Positions 33,112 through 41,509 of a DNA stretch of 64,000 nucleotides are shown one piece after another. The position numbers were made by a program, and so were the translations under genes. The notes beneath the pieces were generated by a model. The model saw only the letters and a list, made by a program, of their open reading frames with translations. It did not search any database and was not told the origin of the DNA. This DNA comes from Microbulbifer variabilis ATCC 700307. Its GTDB lineage: Bacteria > Pseudomonadota > Gammaproteobacteria > Pseudomonadales > Cellvibrionaceae. The number at the start of each line of letters is the position of its first letter. Positions within the stretch are counted from its first letter, which is position 1. Location of the stretch: NCBI RefSeq assembly GCF_000380565.1, contig NZ_AQYJ01000029.1, positions 1-64,000 of the forward strand, read 5' to 3'.

Positions 33112-34238
33112 GTGAAAGTTTAACTAATGGTGCCAGCCTGAAGATTGTCGCGGATGAAAATATTCCGGCCCTAGAGCAATACTTCGGGGATCTGGGCACA
33201 CTGGTACGTTACCCTGGCCGAACCCTTACCCGTGAGCAACTTGCCGACGCCGATATTCTGCTGGTGCGCTCGGTCACGCGAGTAAACCAAAGCCTGTTGG
33301 AAGGTACGCCAGTCCGCTTTGTTGGTAGCTGCACAATTGGCACTGACCACCTGGATACCGACTGGCTGGAGCGCAATGGCATTTATTGGAGCGCCGCGCC
33401 GGGCTGTAATGCCAACTCCGTTGTGGAATATGTATTCTGTGCTCTGGCGGCCCTGGGGGCCGACTGGCGTGGGCGCAGCTTTGGAATTGTCGGTTGCGGC
33501 AATGTTGGCGGCCTGCTGCAGAAGCGGCTGCACAACCTGGGCGCTACCTGCGCTATTTACGATCCCTGGTTACCAGAGAACCCAGACTATGCGCCGTTGG
33601 AGCAGGTGCTTAGCCAGGATATTGTGTGCCTGCATGCTCCTCTGGTTAAAAGTGGCCTTTACCCGAGCTTACATATGATTGGTGCGGAGCAGCTTGTACA
33701 TATCCGGGATGGAGCGGTGCTGATTAGTGCCGGGCGGGGTGCGGTGGTAGATAACCGCGCACTGCTTCAACTCCTGCAAAAAGAGCGGCGTTTTAGCACA
33801 GTGCTGGATGTCTGGGAAAATGAGCCGGGTATTGATACTGAACTATTGAAATTGGTTGACCTGGGCACGCCGCATATTGCCGGCTATAGCCTGGACGGCA
33901 AGCTTGCGGGTACTCACATGATTCGAGAGGCACTGTCGAATGCGCTGGACCTGGCACTACCTGCAGTGGATAAAAGTACGGGATGTGAGGCCGCGCAAAA
34001 TAGAATTGTCTCAGGAGGCATCCAGGCAGAACTGCTGTTGCAAATGTATGATCCCCGCAATGATGATTGCCGTCTGCGTGAAGCGGCGGAAGGCCCTGAG
34101 CCGATGTCTAAAGCCTTCGACCGTTTGCGCCGAGAATACCCCGAGCGCCTGGAATTTTCTCATTACAGTACGTCGGCGCAAAACCTGAGTGAAAGTGATA
34201 AAGAGCAGTTAGCGGTGTTGGGGCTTAAGTGCAATTAG
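33108..34238 (+). CDS. pdxB: Erythronate-4-phosphate dehydrogenase PdxB
   Basis: PdxB makes 2-oxo-3-hydroxy-4-phosphobutanoate in de novo pyridoxal phosphate synthesis. The 376-residue D-2-hydroxyacid dehydrogenase has the catalytic-domain motif ADENIPALEQYF, NAD motif GIVGCGNVGG (about 125-134), substrate Arg and Glu (SAGRGAVVDNRAL; WENEP), and His in TPHIAGYSLDGK, followed by the PdxB-specific C-terminal dimerisation domain. It overlaps xni by 4 bases. DXP-dependent B6 synthesis is thus expected. Confidence 0.95.
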   Translation: MSESLTNGASLKIVADENIPALEQYFGDLGTLVRYPGRTLTREQLADADILLVRSVTRVNQSLLEGTPVRFVGSCTIGTDHLDTDWLERNGIYWSAAPGCNANSVVEYVFCALAALGADWRGRSFGIVGCGNVGGLLQKRLHNLGATCAIYDPWLPENPDYAPLEQVLSQDIVCLHAPLVKSGLYPSLHMIGAEQLVHIRDGAVLISAGRGAVVDNRALLQLLQKERRFSTVLDVWENEPGIDTELLKLVDLGTPHIAGYSLDGKLAGTHMIREALSNALDLALPAVDKSTGCEAAQNRIVSGGIQAELLLQMYDPRNDDCRLREAAEGPEPMSKAFDRLRREYPERLEFSHYSTSAQNLSESDKEQLAVLGLKCN

Positions 34239-35377
34239 ACAAGCAAGTAAAAAAACTGGGGCTGATTATCAACCCCTGGGCGGGTGTCGGTGGCCCGGCG
34301 GGGCTTAAGGGCAGTGATGGGGCTGAGGCGGTGGCACAGGCGCTGGCTGCAGGGATCGAGCCTCAATCCCACAAGCGCGCCGCAATCGCCCTGGAGGCAT
34401 TAGCCCCTTTTCGCGAGCAATTGGAGCTTCTGTGTTTTGCCGGTGATATGGGTACAGATACCGCTCGCGCGCTCGGTTTCTCTGTCAATGAGGTGGGGGC
34501 TGCCGATAGCAGCCCATCCACTCCCGCAGACACGGAAAAAGCAGCTAAAGCGATTCGCGATGCCGGTGCTGACCTAATTGTTTTTATCGGTGGAGATGGC
34601 ACTGCACGCAATATGGTTAATGCCCTTGGGGAGCATTTCCCTGTGCTGGGCATTCCTGCCGGAGTCAAGATGCATTCCGCATGTTTTGCTATTTCCCCCA
34701 AAGCTGGCGGCGAGGTTTTACGGCGCCTCATGTCCGGTCAGTTGGTGGATTTGTGTGAGCGCGAAGTGCGGGATATCGACGAACAATCTTTTCGCCAGGG
34801 TAGAGTGAGCACCCGTTATTACGGCGAACTGTTGGTGCCCCAGGAGGGGCATTTTTTACAGGCAGTAAAAAATGCCGGGCGTGAGGTGGAAGAACTGGCT
34901 GTGGCAGACATTGCCGCTGAGATTGTTGAAGAGTTGGACCCCGGTACCCTGTACATTGTTGGCCCCGGCTCAACAACCCTGGCGATAATGAATGAGCTGG
35001 GCTGTAAAGGTACTTTGTTGGGGGTGGATCTGCTGATCGACGGTGCCTTACAACAGGCGGATGTGGGTGCACCACAGATCGAGGCGGCGATCGCTGCGCA
35101 CCAGGGCCCAATAAAAATCTTGCTCACTGCTATTGGTGGCCAGGGGCACTTGATTGGCCGTGGCAACCAGCAGTTTTCCGCAAGAGTTCTACGGGAAGTC
35201 GGGCGTGATAATTTAATGGTTGTCGCTACTAAAACCAAAATAACTGAACTTGGAGGCCGCCCCCTGTTGGTGGACAGCGGTGAGCCGGAATTAGATCGGG
35301 ATTGGAGTGGCTTTATCCGGGTAGTTACCGGCTACCGGGATGCGATTTTATACCCATTGAGTAACGGAGAAGTTTGA
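34229..35377 (+). CDS. ATP-NAD kinase family protein
   Basis: A 382-residue protein of the diacylglycerol/NAD-kinase superfamily: opening LGLIINPWAGVGG, nucleotide motif VFIGGDGTARNM (about residues 118-129), and PAGVKMHSA. The AcoX-like C-terminal domain includes VGPGSTTLAIM and LTAIGGQGHLIGRGNQQ. It starts at GTG 34229, overlapping pdxB by 10 bases. It is not the housekeeping NadK, which is smaller; substrate is unknown. Confidence 0.85.
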   Translation: MQLDKQVKKLGLIINPWAGVGGPAGLKGSDGAEAVAQALAAGIEPQSHKRAAIALEALAPFREQLELLCFAGDMGTDTARALGFSVNEVGAADSSPSTPADTEKAAKAIRDAGADLIVFIGGDGTARNMVNALGEHFPVLGIPAGVKMHSACFAISPKAGGEVLRRLMSGQLVDLCEREVRDIDEQSFRQGRVSTRYYGELLVPQEGHFLQAVKNAGREVEELAVADIAAEIVEELDPGTLYIVGPGSTTLAIMNELGCKGTLLGVDLLIDGALQQADVGAPQIEAAIAAHQGPIKILLTAIGGQGHLIGRGNQQFSARVLREVGRDNLMVVATKTKITELGGRPLLVDSGEPELDRDWSGFIRVVTGYRDAILYPLSNGEV

Positions 35378-36316
35378 GTGTCTACCAATTGGCAGCAGCT
35401 ACTGGAGCTGGTTGAGTCCAAAATAGCGCAGGGTGGCAGAGACAGTCGTCGTCTGTTCCACGGCCGTGGCCGTTGCTATGAGGGGTTGGAGCAGGTTTGT
35501 GTCGACAGTTTTTTTCCAGCGCTGCTGGTGACTTTTTTCGAAGAGTATGAAGGAGAAGCGGAGTTGTGCGAAACGCTCTGGCAACTGGCAGAGCCGCACG
35601 ATTACCGTGGTATTGCTACTCAGCGCCGCTACCAGACTGGCGCCCCGATAGAGTGGCAGTGTGGTGAGCCTGTGGCAGCTCCGATGGCACAGCGTGGTGA
35701 ACTGAAGTTTCCCCTGACCTTTGAGCGACAGAACGTTGGTTTTTTCCTGGATATAGAACCAGGGCGCACTTGGTTGGAAGAACAGGTTCGTGCCCGGGCG
35801 GAACAGGGGGCTGTGAAAATGCTGAACCTGTTTGCCTTTACCTGTGCCTTTTCTGCTGTGGCTCGTGCAGCAGGGGATATTGAAATCGTCAATGTGGATG
35901 TGAATCGCGGTGTGTTAAATCGCGGGCGCGAAAACCACGAAGTGAACGGTTTGTCCCTGAACGGCATTCAATTCCTGCAATTTGACGCGCTGCGTCAATT
36001 CAAGCGTTTTGACCGCCGAGGCCCTTTCCAGTTGGGCATCGTAGATCCGCCCACACGCCAGAAAGGCCGTTTTGATGTGAGTCACAATTACGAAAAACTC
36101 GTACGACAATTGCCGGCCTGCCTTGCAGATGAGGCGGATTTGCTGATGGTCATCAATTCCCCCCGTCATAGTGAGGCGCATTTCCGCGAGCTGATCCTCG
36201 GCGCTGACAGAGGGTACGAAATTGTGACCCGCTTAGCGCAGAGTCCGGATTTTCCCGATCGGGACCCGGATGCGGCATTAAAAATGTTGCACGTAAAATA
36301 CCGCCGCCAGGAATAG
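35378..36316 (+). CDS. Class I SAM-dependent methyltransferase (RlmI/RlmK-like core)
   Basis: A 312-residue protein starting at GTG 35378, directly after the previous stop. The N-terminal part is variable; the Rossmann core has LNLFAFTCAFSAVA (SAM site, about 149-162), VDVNRGVLNRGRENHEVNG, and DPPTRQKGRFDV in the place of the catalytic DPP motif. This is the C-terminal domain wording of 23S rRNA methyltransferases such as RlmI, without the PUA domain. RNA is a likely substrate but the site is unknown. Last in the epmC run. Confidence 0.8.
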   Translation: MSTNWQQLLELVESKIAQGGRDSRRLFHGRGRCYEGLEQVCVDSFFPALLVTFFEEYEGEAELCETLWQLAEPHDYRGIATQRRYQTGAPIEWQCGEPVAAPMAQRGELKFPLTFERQNVGFFLDIEPGRTWLEEQVRARAEQGAVKMLNLFAFTCAFSAVARAAGDIEIVNVDVNRGVLNRGRENHEVNGLSLNGIQFLQFDALRQFKRFDRRGPFQLGIVDPPTRQKGRFDVSHNYEKLVRQLPACLADEADLLMVINSPRHSEAHFRELILGADRGYEIVTRLAQSPDFPDRDPDAALKMLHVKYRRQE

Positions 36317-36432
36317 CGGCGCTATCTTTTTAGGGTATTTGAGCGGGCTGTTGAAATTTTTTGGCCGCTTGCCGAGCGGAACAGAAATTCTCCAGTCGTA
36401 AGTTGTGTATGTGAGTGCATGACCGGCCGAAA

Positions 36433-36461
36433 AGGGTTTATGGAAAGGTGTCATAAACCCT
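36433..36461. terminator. Inverted repeat between convergent genes
   Basis: Perfect 10-bp arms AGGGTTTATG / CATAAACCCT with a 9-base loop and no T run. It may stop transcription from either side. Confidence 0.4.
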
Positions 36462-36495
36462 AGTTGAAGAGCAATAGATCCTTTTGGGCAGGTTG

Positions 36496-36897
36496 TTAAA
36501 TAGCAGCAAATTCCCGCATCAGGCGTTCCATTAGGGTCTGTAATTTTGTAGATGATGCATCGCGTACTGCGCTATTGAGAAGCTGCGCGTTGCTCTGTCC
36601 TGACTCTGCATCTGCATTAATCAGCAATAGAAACCCGCGGTGGGTCAGTACAGTTTCTTCTGCCGCTTCCTGGCGAACCAGCTGGGAAAAAGTAATATAG
36701 CCACTTTGCTTTAGCCAGCTGATTGCTCCCAGGCAGGCCAAATGACGTGGCGAATGTAACCCGAATTCATCAGGGCTATCGGGCCCGGCGATGTCCTCAA
36801 CATAAATTGTTGTGGGTAGGGGAAACTGGCCGAACAGTGCCAGCAGAATCCTGCCGGCATCCCGGTAGAAATCGTGAATATGTAAATCGTCCAACAT
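36496..36897 (-). CDS. Conserved hypothetical protein
   Basis: A 133-residue soluble protein, largely helical, beginning MLDDLHIHDFYRDAGRILLALFGQFP. It has a winged-helix-like look in LACLGAISWLKQSGYITFSQLVR, and ends with a helix LQTLMERLMREFAAI. Its ATG overlaps the stop of the upstream aminotransferase gene by one base, so they form an operon. No family is recognised. Confidence 0.65.
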   Translation of the reverse strand: MLDDLHIHDFYRDAGRILLALFGQFPLPTTIYVEDIAGPDSPDEFGLHSPRHLACLGAISWLKQSGYITFSQLVRQEAAEETVLTHRGFLLLINADAESGQSNAQLLNSAVRDASSTKLQTLMERLMREFAAI

Positions 36898-38111
36898 CAG
36901 CGGGAATATCGCTCCAGAAAGTAGCCCAGGCGGGTCATCGCGTGGGATAGGTCATCTGCCCTTGGCAGGAATACGATGCGTAAATGATCCGGTGCATCCC
37001 AGTGGAAAGCGCTGCCCTGTATCAGCAGGATTTTCTCCTGGCGTAAGAACTCCAGCACCAGCTGCTCATCATTTTCGATCTTGTGGTGATCGAGGTTCAA
37101 CTTGGGAAATAAATAGATGGCGCCGCTGGGTTTAACGCAACTTACTCCCGGAATGTCATTTAGCATCTGATGGCCCAAGTCCCTCTGCTGGCGCAAGCGT
37201 CCACCGGGTAGCACGAGATCGTTGATACTCTGGTAGCCACCAAGGGCTGTTTGTACAGCAAACATTGCCGGTACATTGCCACATAGTCGCATGGAGGCAA
37301 GTATATCCATGCCTTCAATAAACCCTTTAGCGCGATGTTTCGCGCCGCTCACTATCATCCAGCCTGATCGAAAACCGGCTAAGCGATAAGACTTGGACAG
37401 ACCGTTGAAACTCAGGCAGAGCACGTCTGGAGCCAATTTGGCCATTGGGGTGAACTCGGCATCGTCGTAAAGAATTTTGCTGTAAATCTCATCGGCGAAA
37501 ACGACCAGGTTGTGGCTGCGTGCCACTTCAACGATATCCTCCAGTAGCTCCTTTGGGTAAATGGCGCCAGTAGGGTTGTTGGGATTAATTACGACAATGC
37601 CGCGGGTACGAGAGGTAATCTTTGATTTAATATCCTCGATATCCGGCAACCAACCTGATTCCTCATCGCAGCGGTAGAGTACTGGTGTGGCACCGGTGAG
37701 GTTGGTGGCCGCCATCCAAAGAGGATAATTGGGCATGGGCAGTAACAGCTCATCACCGTTATTGAGCAGTGCCTGGGTAGCCATGGAAATTAGCTCTGAA
37801 ACACCGTTGCCCAGGTAAATGTCGTCAATATCAACGCCCTGGATACCCAGGGTCTGGCACTCCTGCATAATGGCTTTACGCGCAGCGAAAAGGCCCTTTG
37901 ATTCGACATAGCCCTGGGCTTGGGAGAGATTATGGATAACATCCTGGATAATCTCATCAGGAGCGTCGAAACCGAAAGGGGCGGGGTTGCCGATATTCAA
38001 CTTCAGGATTCGGTGGCCTTCTTCTTCCATCCGGTAGGCCTGCTCCATGACAGGGCCGCGGATCTCATAGCAGACGCCGTGCAGTTTTTCAGATTTATGG
38101 ATGTCCTTCAT
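36897..38111 (-). CDS. Class I aminotransferase, AlaA-like
   Basis: A 404-residue PLP enzyme. PLP lysine lies in NGLSKSYRLAGFRSGW (SK-SYR motif), the cofactor-contacting NPNNPTGA and VVFADEIYSKIL are intact, and the substrate Arg is in DHLRIVFLPR. Wording and length match AlaA (YfbQ), which makes alanine from pyruvate and glutamate. I chose ATG 38111 (MKDIHKSEKLHGVCYEIRGP), the family start; ribosome-binding site is weak. It is divergent from msrB; a REP-like pair lies between. Confidence 0.88.
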   Translation of the reverse strand: MKDIHKSEKLHGVCYEIRGPVMEQAYRMEEEGHRILKLNIGNPAPFGFDAPDEIIQDVIHNLSQAQGYVESKGLFAARKAIMQECQTLGIQGVDIDDIYLGNGVSELISMATQALLNNGDELLLPMPNYPLWMAATNLTGATPVLYRCDEESGWLPDIEDIKSKITSRTRGIVVINPNNPTGAIYPKELLEDIVEVARSHNLVVFADEIYSKILYDDAEFTPMAKLAPDVLCLSFNGLSKSYRLAGFRSGWMIVSGAKHRAKGFIEGMDILASMRLCGNVPAMFAVQTALGGYQSINDLVLPGGRLRQQRDLGHQMLNDIPGVSCVKPSGAIYLFPKLNLDHHKIENDEQLVLEFLRQEKILLIQGSAFHWDAPDHLRIVFLPRADDLSHAMTRLGYFLERYSR

Positions 38112-38136
38112 GGTGGTTCGGCAGCCCTGTAGCTTG

Positions 38137-38210
38137 GCAGGAGCGGTCCTGGGCCGCGTGCGAGCTGCGCGAAAGCCGGGAAGTTCACTGGCGGCGAGTG
38201 CCGCTCCTGC
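38137..38210. repeat. REP-like inverted pair (REPIN/BIME candidate)
   Basis: Perfect 10-bp outer arms GCAGGAGCGG (38137-38146) and CCGCTCCTGC (38201-38210). Each arm opens a smaller palindromic unit (GGAGCGGTCCTGGGCCGCG on the plus strand; GGAGCGGCACTCGCCGCC on the minus strand), the usual look of a REP pair in pseudomonad-like genomes. No other copy is seen in the window. Confidence 0.5.
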
Positions 38211-38239
38211 GGGAACTGGTAAAAATGGAACAAGAGAGT

Positions 38240-38653
38240 ATGTCAAAACCAAAAGACGATAACTACTGGCGCGATAAGCTGACAGATGAGGAGTTTGAGG
38301 TATGTCGCAAGGGGGGGACAGAGCCACCATATACCGGCGAATATTGGGATGTTTTTGACGAAGGCGTTTATCGTTGCAAGTGTTGTGGCGAAGTTCTGTT
38401 TGATTCCGGAGCGAAATTTGAGAGTCACTGCGGCTGGCCCAGCTTTGATGCAGAGTTTGCCGAGGGGATAGTGCGAGAGCTCCCTGATAACAGTTTCGGT
38501 ATGCAGCGAGTGGAGGTGCTTTGCAGCAAGTGTGACAGTCATCTCGGGCATATATTTGATGATGGCCCTACAGAAACCGGGTTGCGTTACTGTATTAATT
38601 CCTTATCGGTAAAACTGGATAAAAGCAGCGGCGAGGAAGGGGAAGAAGAGTGA
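38240..38653 (+). CDS. msrB: Peptide-methionine (R)-S-oxide reductase MsrB
   Basis: MsrB repairs methionine-R-sulfoxide. The 137-residue protein starts at ATG 38240 (MSKPKDDNYWRDKL). It has the zinc cysteines (CKCC and CSKC), HCGWPSF, and the catalytic Cys in GLRYCINSLS. It overlaps the DUF1499 gene by 4 bases, so they are co-translated. An acidic tail (GEEGEEE) follows the domain. Confidence 0.95.
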   Translation: MSKPKDDNYWRDKLTDEEFEVCRKGGTEPPYTGEYWDVFDEGVYRCKCCGEVLFDSGAKFESHCGWPSFDAEFAEGIVRELPDNSFGMQRVEVLCSKCDSHLGHIFDDGPTETGLRYCINSLSVKLDKSSGEEGEEE

Positions 38654-39456
38654 TTGAAAAACACTGGAGTCGCTGGCTGTTGTGGGCCCAATGGGTGCTG
38701 CTCAGTGCGATTGTTCTGGCCGGACTCGCGCTGAGATTTGGGCTGCTGCATTTCAGTATGGCTTTCAAGGTGTTCACCTACGCCGGTGCTGCGGCCCTGG
38801 CGATCGCCTTGGTCAGCCTGTTGATCTTTGTCTGGGGGGTACGTAGTAACAGCGCCGTGACCCGTAGTAATGCGTTGTGGGCAGTATTGCTCGGCCTACT
38901 GCCGGTGGCAATTCCGCTGATCACGGTGGGCAAGGACAACTTTACTGTGCCGAGAATTCACGATATCACCACTGATACCCGTAACCCACCCCAGTATCGT
39001 GTGGTGCCGGGCCTGCGTAAGCCGGGGGAGAACAGTGCGGAATACGGAGGGGAAGAGGTGGCAAGGTTGCAGCGGGAGGCCGATGTTTATGGCGATATCT
39101 ACCCCTTGCATGTGCACCTGCCGGTCGAGCGCACTACTGAACTGGCCGCTGAGGTGGCTAAGGAGCTCGGCTGGGAAATTGTTTCCTACGAGCCCAGTAA
39201 TGGCCACCTCGAAGCCGTGGATCGAACTCTGTTGCTGGGATTCACGGATGATATTGTTGTGCGAGTCAGGGCAGAAAGTGACGGTAGCTCACGAGTGGAT
39301 GTCCGGTCCAGCTCACGGGTTGGGGTGAGTGACCTTGGTGCCAATGGAAAGCGTATCCGAGAATTTCTGGAGGAGTTGCGCCTGCATGCAGTCAGTGCGG
39401 CGAACAGTGCCGTCTCCCAGGGCCGGAAATCTGTTCCCTCGAATCCACCGGGTTAG
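38650..39456 (+). CDS. DUF1499 family membrane protein
   Basis: A 268-residue protein starting at GTG 38650, with three hydrophobic helices (residues ~12-33, 38-63, 76-93) and a periplasmic C-terminal DUF1499 domain containing TDTRNPPQYRVV, LGWEIVSYEPSNGHLEAVDRT and RVDVRSSSRVGVSDLGANG. The final motif defines the family. Function is unknown. It is downstream of msrB in one operon. Confidence 0.85.
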   Translation: MIEKHWSRWLLWAQWVLLSAIVLAGLALRFGLLHFSMAFKVFTYAGAAALAIALVSLLIFVWGVRSNSAVTRSNALWAVLLGLLPVAIPLITVGKDNFTVPRIHDITTDTRNPPQYRVVPGLRKPGENSAEYGGEEVARLQREADVYGDIYPLHVHLPVERTTELAAEVAKELGWEIVSYEPSNGHLEAVDRTLLLGFTDDIVVRVRAESDGSSRVDVRSSSRVGVSDLGANGKRIREFLEELRLHAVSAANSAVSQGRKSVPSNPPG

Positions 39457-39469
39457 GTAAGTGCCTGAC

Positions 39470-39527
39470 AATAAAAGAAAAAAATTTTAACTCGGGTGTT
39501 GACAGCACCCTGAACGGTACATAGAAT
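39470..39527 (+). promoter_or_regulatory. Stable-RNA promoter with UP element for the tRNA cluster
   Basis: TTGACA (39499-39504), a 17-base spacer and TAGAAT (39522-39527), preceded by an A/T-rich tract (39470-39491) at the place of an UP element, and followed by a GC-rich discriminator (GCGCCCC). This is the expected form of a strong, growth-rate and stringently controlled tRNA promoter. Confidence 0.8.
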
Positions 39528-39591
39528 GCGCCCCACTTCTGACGCAGAGCTACACTTTAAAACGCAGCGATGACGACAGAGGTGATTCTGG

Positions 39592-39667
39592 GTCCCCATC
39601 GTCTAGAGGCCTAGGACACCGCCCTTTCACGGCGGTAACAGGGGTTCGACTCCCCTTGGGGATGCCA
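39592..39667 (+). tRNA. tRNA-Glu (TTC), copy 1
   Basis: 76 bases with encoded CCA. Anticodon TTC in the CCCTTTCAC loop, T-loop TTCGACT, acceptor arm GTCCCCA/TGGGGAT with a G-U first pair. Confidence 0.97.
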
Positions 39668-39668
39668 C

Positions 39669-39744
39669 GCGGGAATAGCTCAGTTGGTAGAGCGCAACCT
39701 TGCCAAGGTTGAGGTCGCCGGTTCGAACCCGGTTTCCCGCTCCA
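39669..39744 (+). tRNA. tRNA-Gly (GCC), copy 1
   Basis: 76 bases with encoded CCA, one base after tRNA-Glu copy 1. Anticodon GCC in CTTGCCAAG; T-loop TTCGAAC. Confidence 0.97.
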
Positions 39745-39865
39745 AGTTTCACGCTTCACGAGTAGATCTCTAGTCCGCTCGGGAAGTATCGCCACAGAGA
39801 AATCCGTGGCCACTGCCATGGACAGCATGGCAGCACAGGGCCGAAAGGCTGCAGTGCAAGTTTCT

Positions 39866-39941
39866 GTCCCCATCGTCTAGAGGCCTAGGACACCGCCCTT
39901 TCACGGCGGTAACAGGGGTTCGACTCCCCTTGGGGATGCCA
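39866..39941 (+). tRNA. tRNA-Glu (TTC), copy 2
   Basis: Identical to copy 1 over 76 bases, including CCA. Preceded by a spacer segment (39811-39865) that recurs before copy 3. Confidence 0.97.
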
Positions 39942-39975
39942 ATACGACCTGGCAGCAATGCTGCCGGGTCAAATT

Positions 39976-40051
39976 GCGGGAATAGCTCAGTTGGTAGAGC
40001 GCAACCTTGCCAAGGTTGAGGTCGCCGGTTCGAACCCGGTTTCCCGCTCCA
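39976..40051 (+). tRNA. tRNA-Gly (GCC), copy 2
   Basis: Identical to copy 1 over 76 bases, including CCA; 34 bases after tRNA-Glu copy 2. Confidence 0.97.
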
Positions 40052-40171
40052 AGTTTTGCTTTACAGGGTGATGTTCAGGTCATATCTGGAGAGTGAAGCC
40101 ACTGGAATACCAGTGGCAATGCCATGGACAGCATGGCAGCACGGGACCGACAGGTTGTAGTGCAAGTTTCT

Positions 40172-40247
40172 GTCCCCATCGTCTAGAGGCCTAGGACACC
40201 GCCCTTTCACGGCGGTAACAGGGGTTCGACTCCCCTTGGGGATGCCA
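40172..40247 (+). tRNA. tRNA-Glu (TTC), copy 3
   Basis: Identical to copies 1 and 2, including CCA. Confidence 0.97.
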
Positions 40248-40286
40248 ATAAGGCCCGGCAGCACTGCTGCCGGGCCAACCCAAAGC

Positions 40287-40362
40287 GCGGGAATAGCTCA
40301 GTTGGTAGAGCGCAACCTTGCCAAGGTTGAGGTCGCCGGTTCGAACCCGGTTTCCCGCTCCA
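40287..40362 (+). tRNA. tRNA-Gly (GCC), copy 3
   Basis: Identical to copies 1 and 2, including CCA; last of the cluster, 4 bases before the terminator. Confidence 0.97.
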
Positions 40363-40365
40363 AAT

Positions 40366-40396
40366 AAAAAGCCGCTCAATCGAGCGGCTTTTTAAT
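40366..40396 (+). terminator. Terminator of the tRNA cluster
   Basis: AAAAAGCCGCTC / GAGCGGCTTTTT stem, 4-base loop, followed by TTAATTTT. Confidence 0.9.
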
Positions 40397-40573
40397 TTTC
40401 CGATATATTGCTTCTTAATTTATCGCTTGTGCCAGAGCTTTTGGGACTGTAAGCGCGCGCCTGGACTTTCGGCAATTGCCAGGCTGGGCCACACTGTCAA
40501 ATCCCAGTATTCCACCGGTTGAATTCCTTTGGGCAAGCGCGTTGAATGGCGCCTCCAGTAACGGGAGTGAGAG

Positions 40574-41509
40574 ATGACCGCCGCGCTATCTATCCAGAAT
40601 CTGCAAAAGACCTATGAAGGTGGCTTCCAGGCCCTGAAGGGCATCAGCTTTGAGGTGCAGCCAGGGGATTTCTTTGCCTTGCTGGGCCCCAACGGTGCGG
40701 GGAAGTCCACCACCATAGGCATTATTTGTTCCCTGGTGCGCAAGAGCGCCGGGAGCATCTCTATTTTTGGGGTTGATATCGATAGTGATTTTCCAGCCGC
40801 CAAGCGTCTATTGGGCGTGGTACCGCAGGAATTTAATTTCAGCCAGTTCGAGAAAGTATTCGATATCGTGGCCACCCAGGGCGGCTTTTATGGGATGCCG
40901 CGCAAGTTGGCGGAAGAGCGCACTGAAAAGTACCTCAAGCAACTCGGACTTTGGGATAAGCGGGCTACCCAGGCTCGTATGCTGTCCGGCGGTATGAAGC
41001 GCCGCCTGATGATCGCGCGGGCCCTGATCCACGAACCCAAATTATTGATTCTCGATGAGCCCACCGCAGGGGTGGATATCGAGCTGCGCCGTTCCATGTG
41101 GGCTTTCCTGGAGCAGATTAATGCGCAGGGCACCACTATTATCCTCACTACCCACTATCTGGAGGAGGCAGAAAGCCTGTGTCGCAACATTGCAATCATC
41201 GACAAAGGTACGATTGTTGAGAACACCTCAATCAAGTCCTTATTGAAGACCCTCAATCGTGAGACATTTATTCTCGACTGCAGTGAATATCTGGAAAAGG
41301 CGCCGGGGCTTTCAGGGTTTGAATGTCATCTGTTGGATAGCCACTCCCTGGAAATCACTGTCGAGAAGGGGCAGTCGCTGACAGAGGTTTTCATTGAGCT
41401 TAAAGCCCAAGGCGTTACTGTGACCAGTATGCGTAATCGTGCCAACCGCCTCGAGGAGCTGTTTATTTCCATGTTGTCCGAGGAAAAAATGGAGGGTGTG
41501 GACGAGTGA
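40574..41509 (+). CDS. ABC exporter ATP-binding subunit
   Basis: A 311-residue ATPase that pairs with the permease encoded next. Walker A LLGPNGAGKST (about 37-47), Q-loop VPQEFNFSQ, signature LSGGMKRRL, Walker B LLILDEPTAGVD, and H-switch THYLEEAE are all intact. The C-terminal ~80 residues form the extension typical of the ABC-2 (DrrA/YadG-like) group. YadG/YadH of E. coli, of unknown cargo, are the closest wording I know. RBS GGGAGTGAGAG precedes ATG 40574. Confidence 0.92.
   Translation: MTAALSIQNLQKTYEGGFQALKGISFEVQPGDFFALLGPNGAGKSTTIGIICSLVRKSAGSISIFGVDIDSDFPAAKRLLGVVPQEFNFSQFEKVFDIVATQGGFYGMPRKLAEERTEKYLKQLGLWDKRATQARMLSGGMKRRLMIARALIHEPKLLILDEPTAGVDIELRRSMWAFLEQINAQGTTIILTTHYLEEAESLCRNIAIIDKGTIVENTSIKSLLKTLNRETFILDCSEYLEKAPGLSGFECHLLDSHSLEITVEKGQSLTEVFIELKAQGVTVTSMRNRANRLEELFISMLSEEKMEGVDE

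Noticed and set aside
39550..40379. Minus-strand reading frames with repeated GSRTPVTAVKGRCP-type protein
   Set aside because: They are antisense readings of the tRNA-Glu and tRNA-Gly genes and have no ribosome-binding site; such frames are a common annotation artefact.
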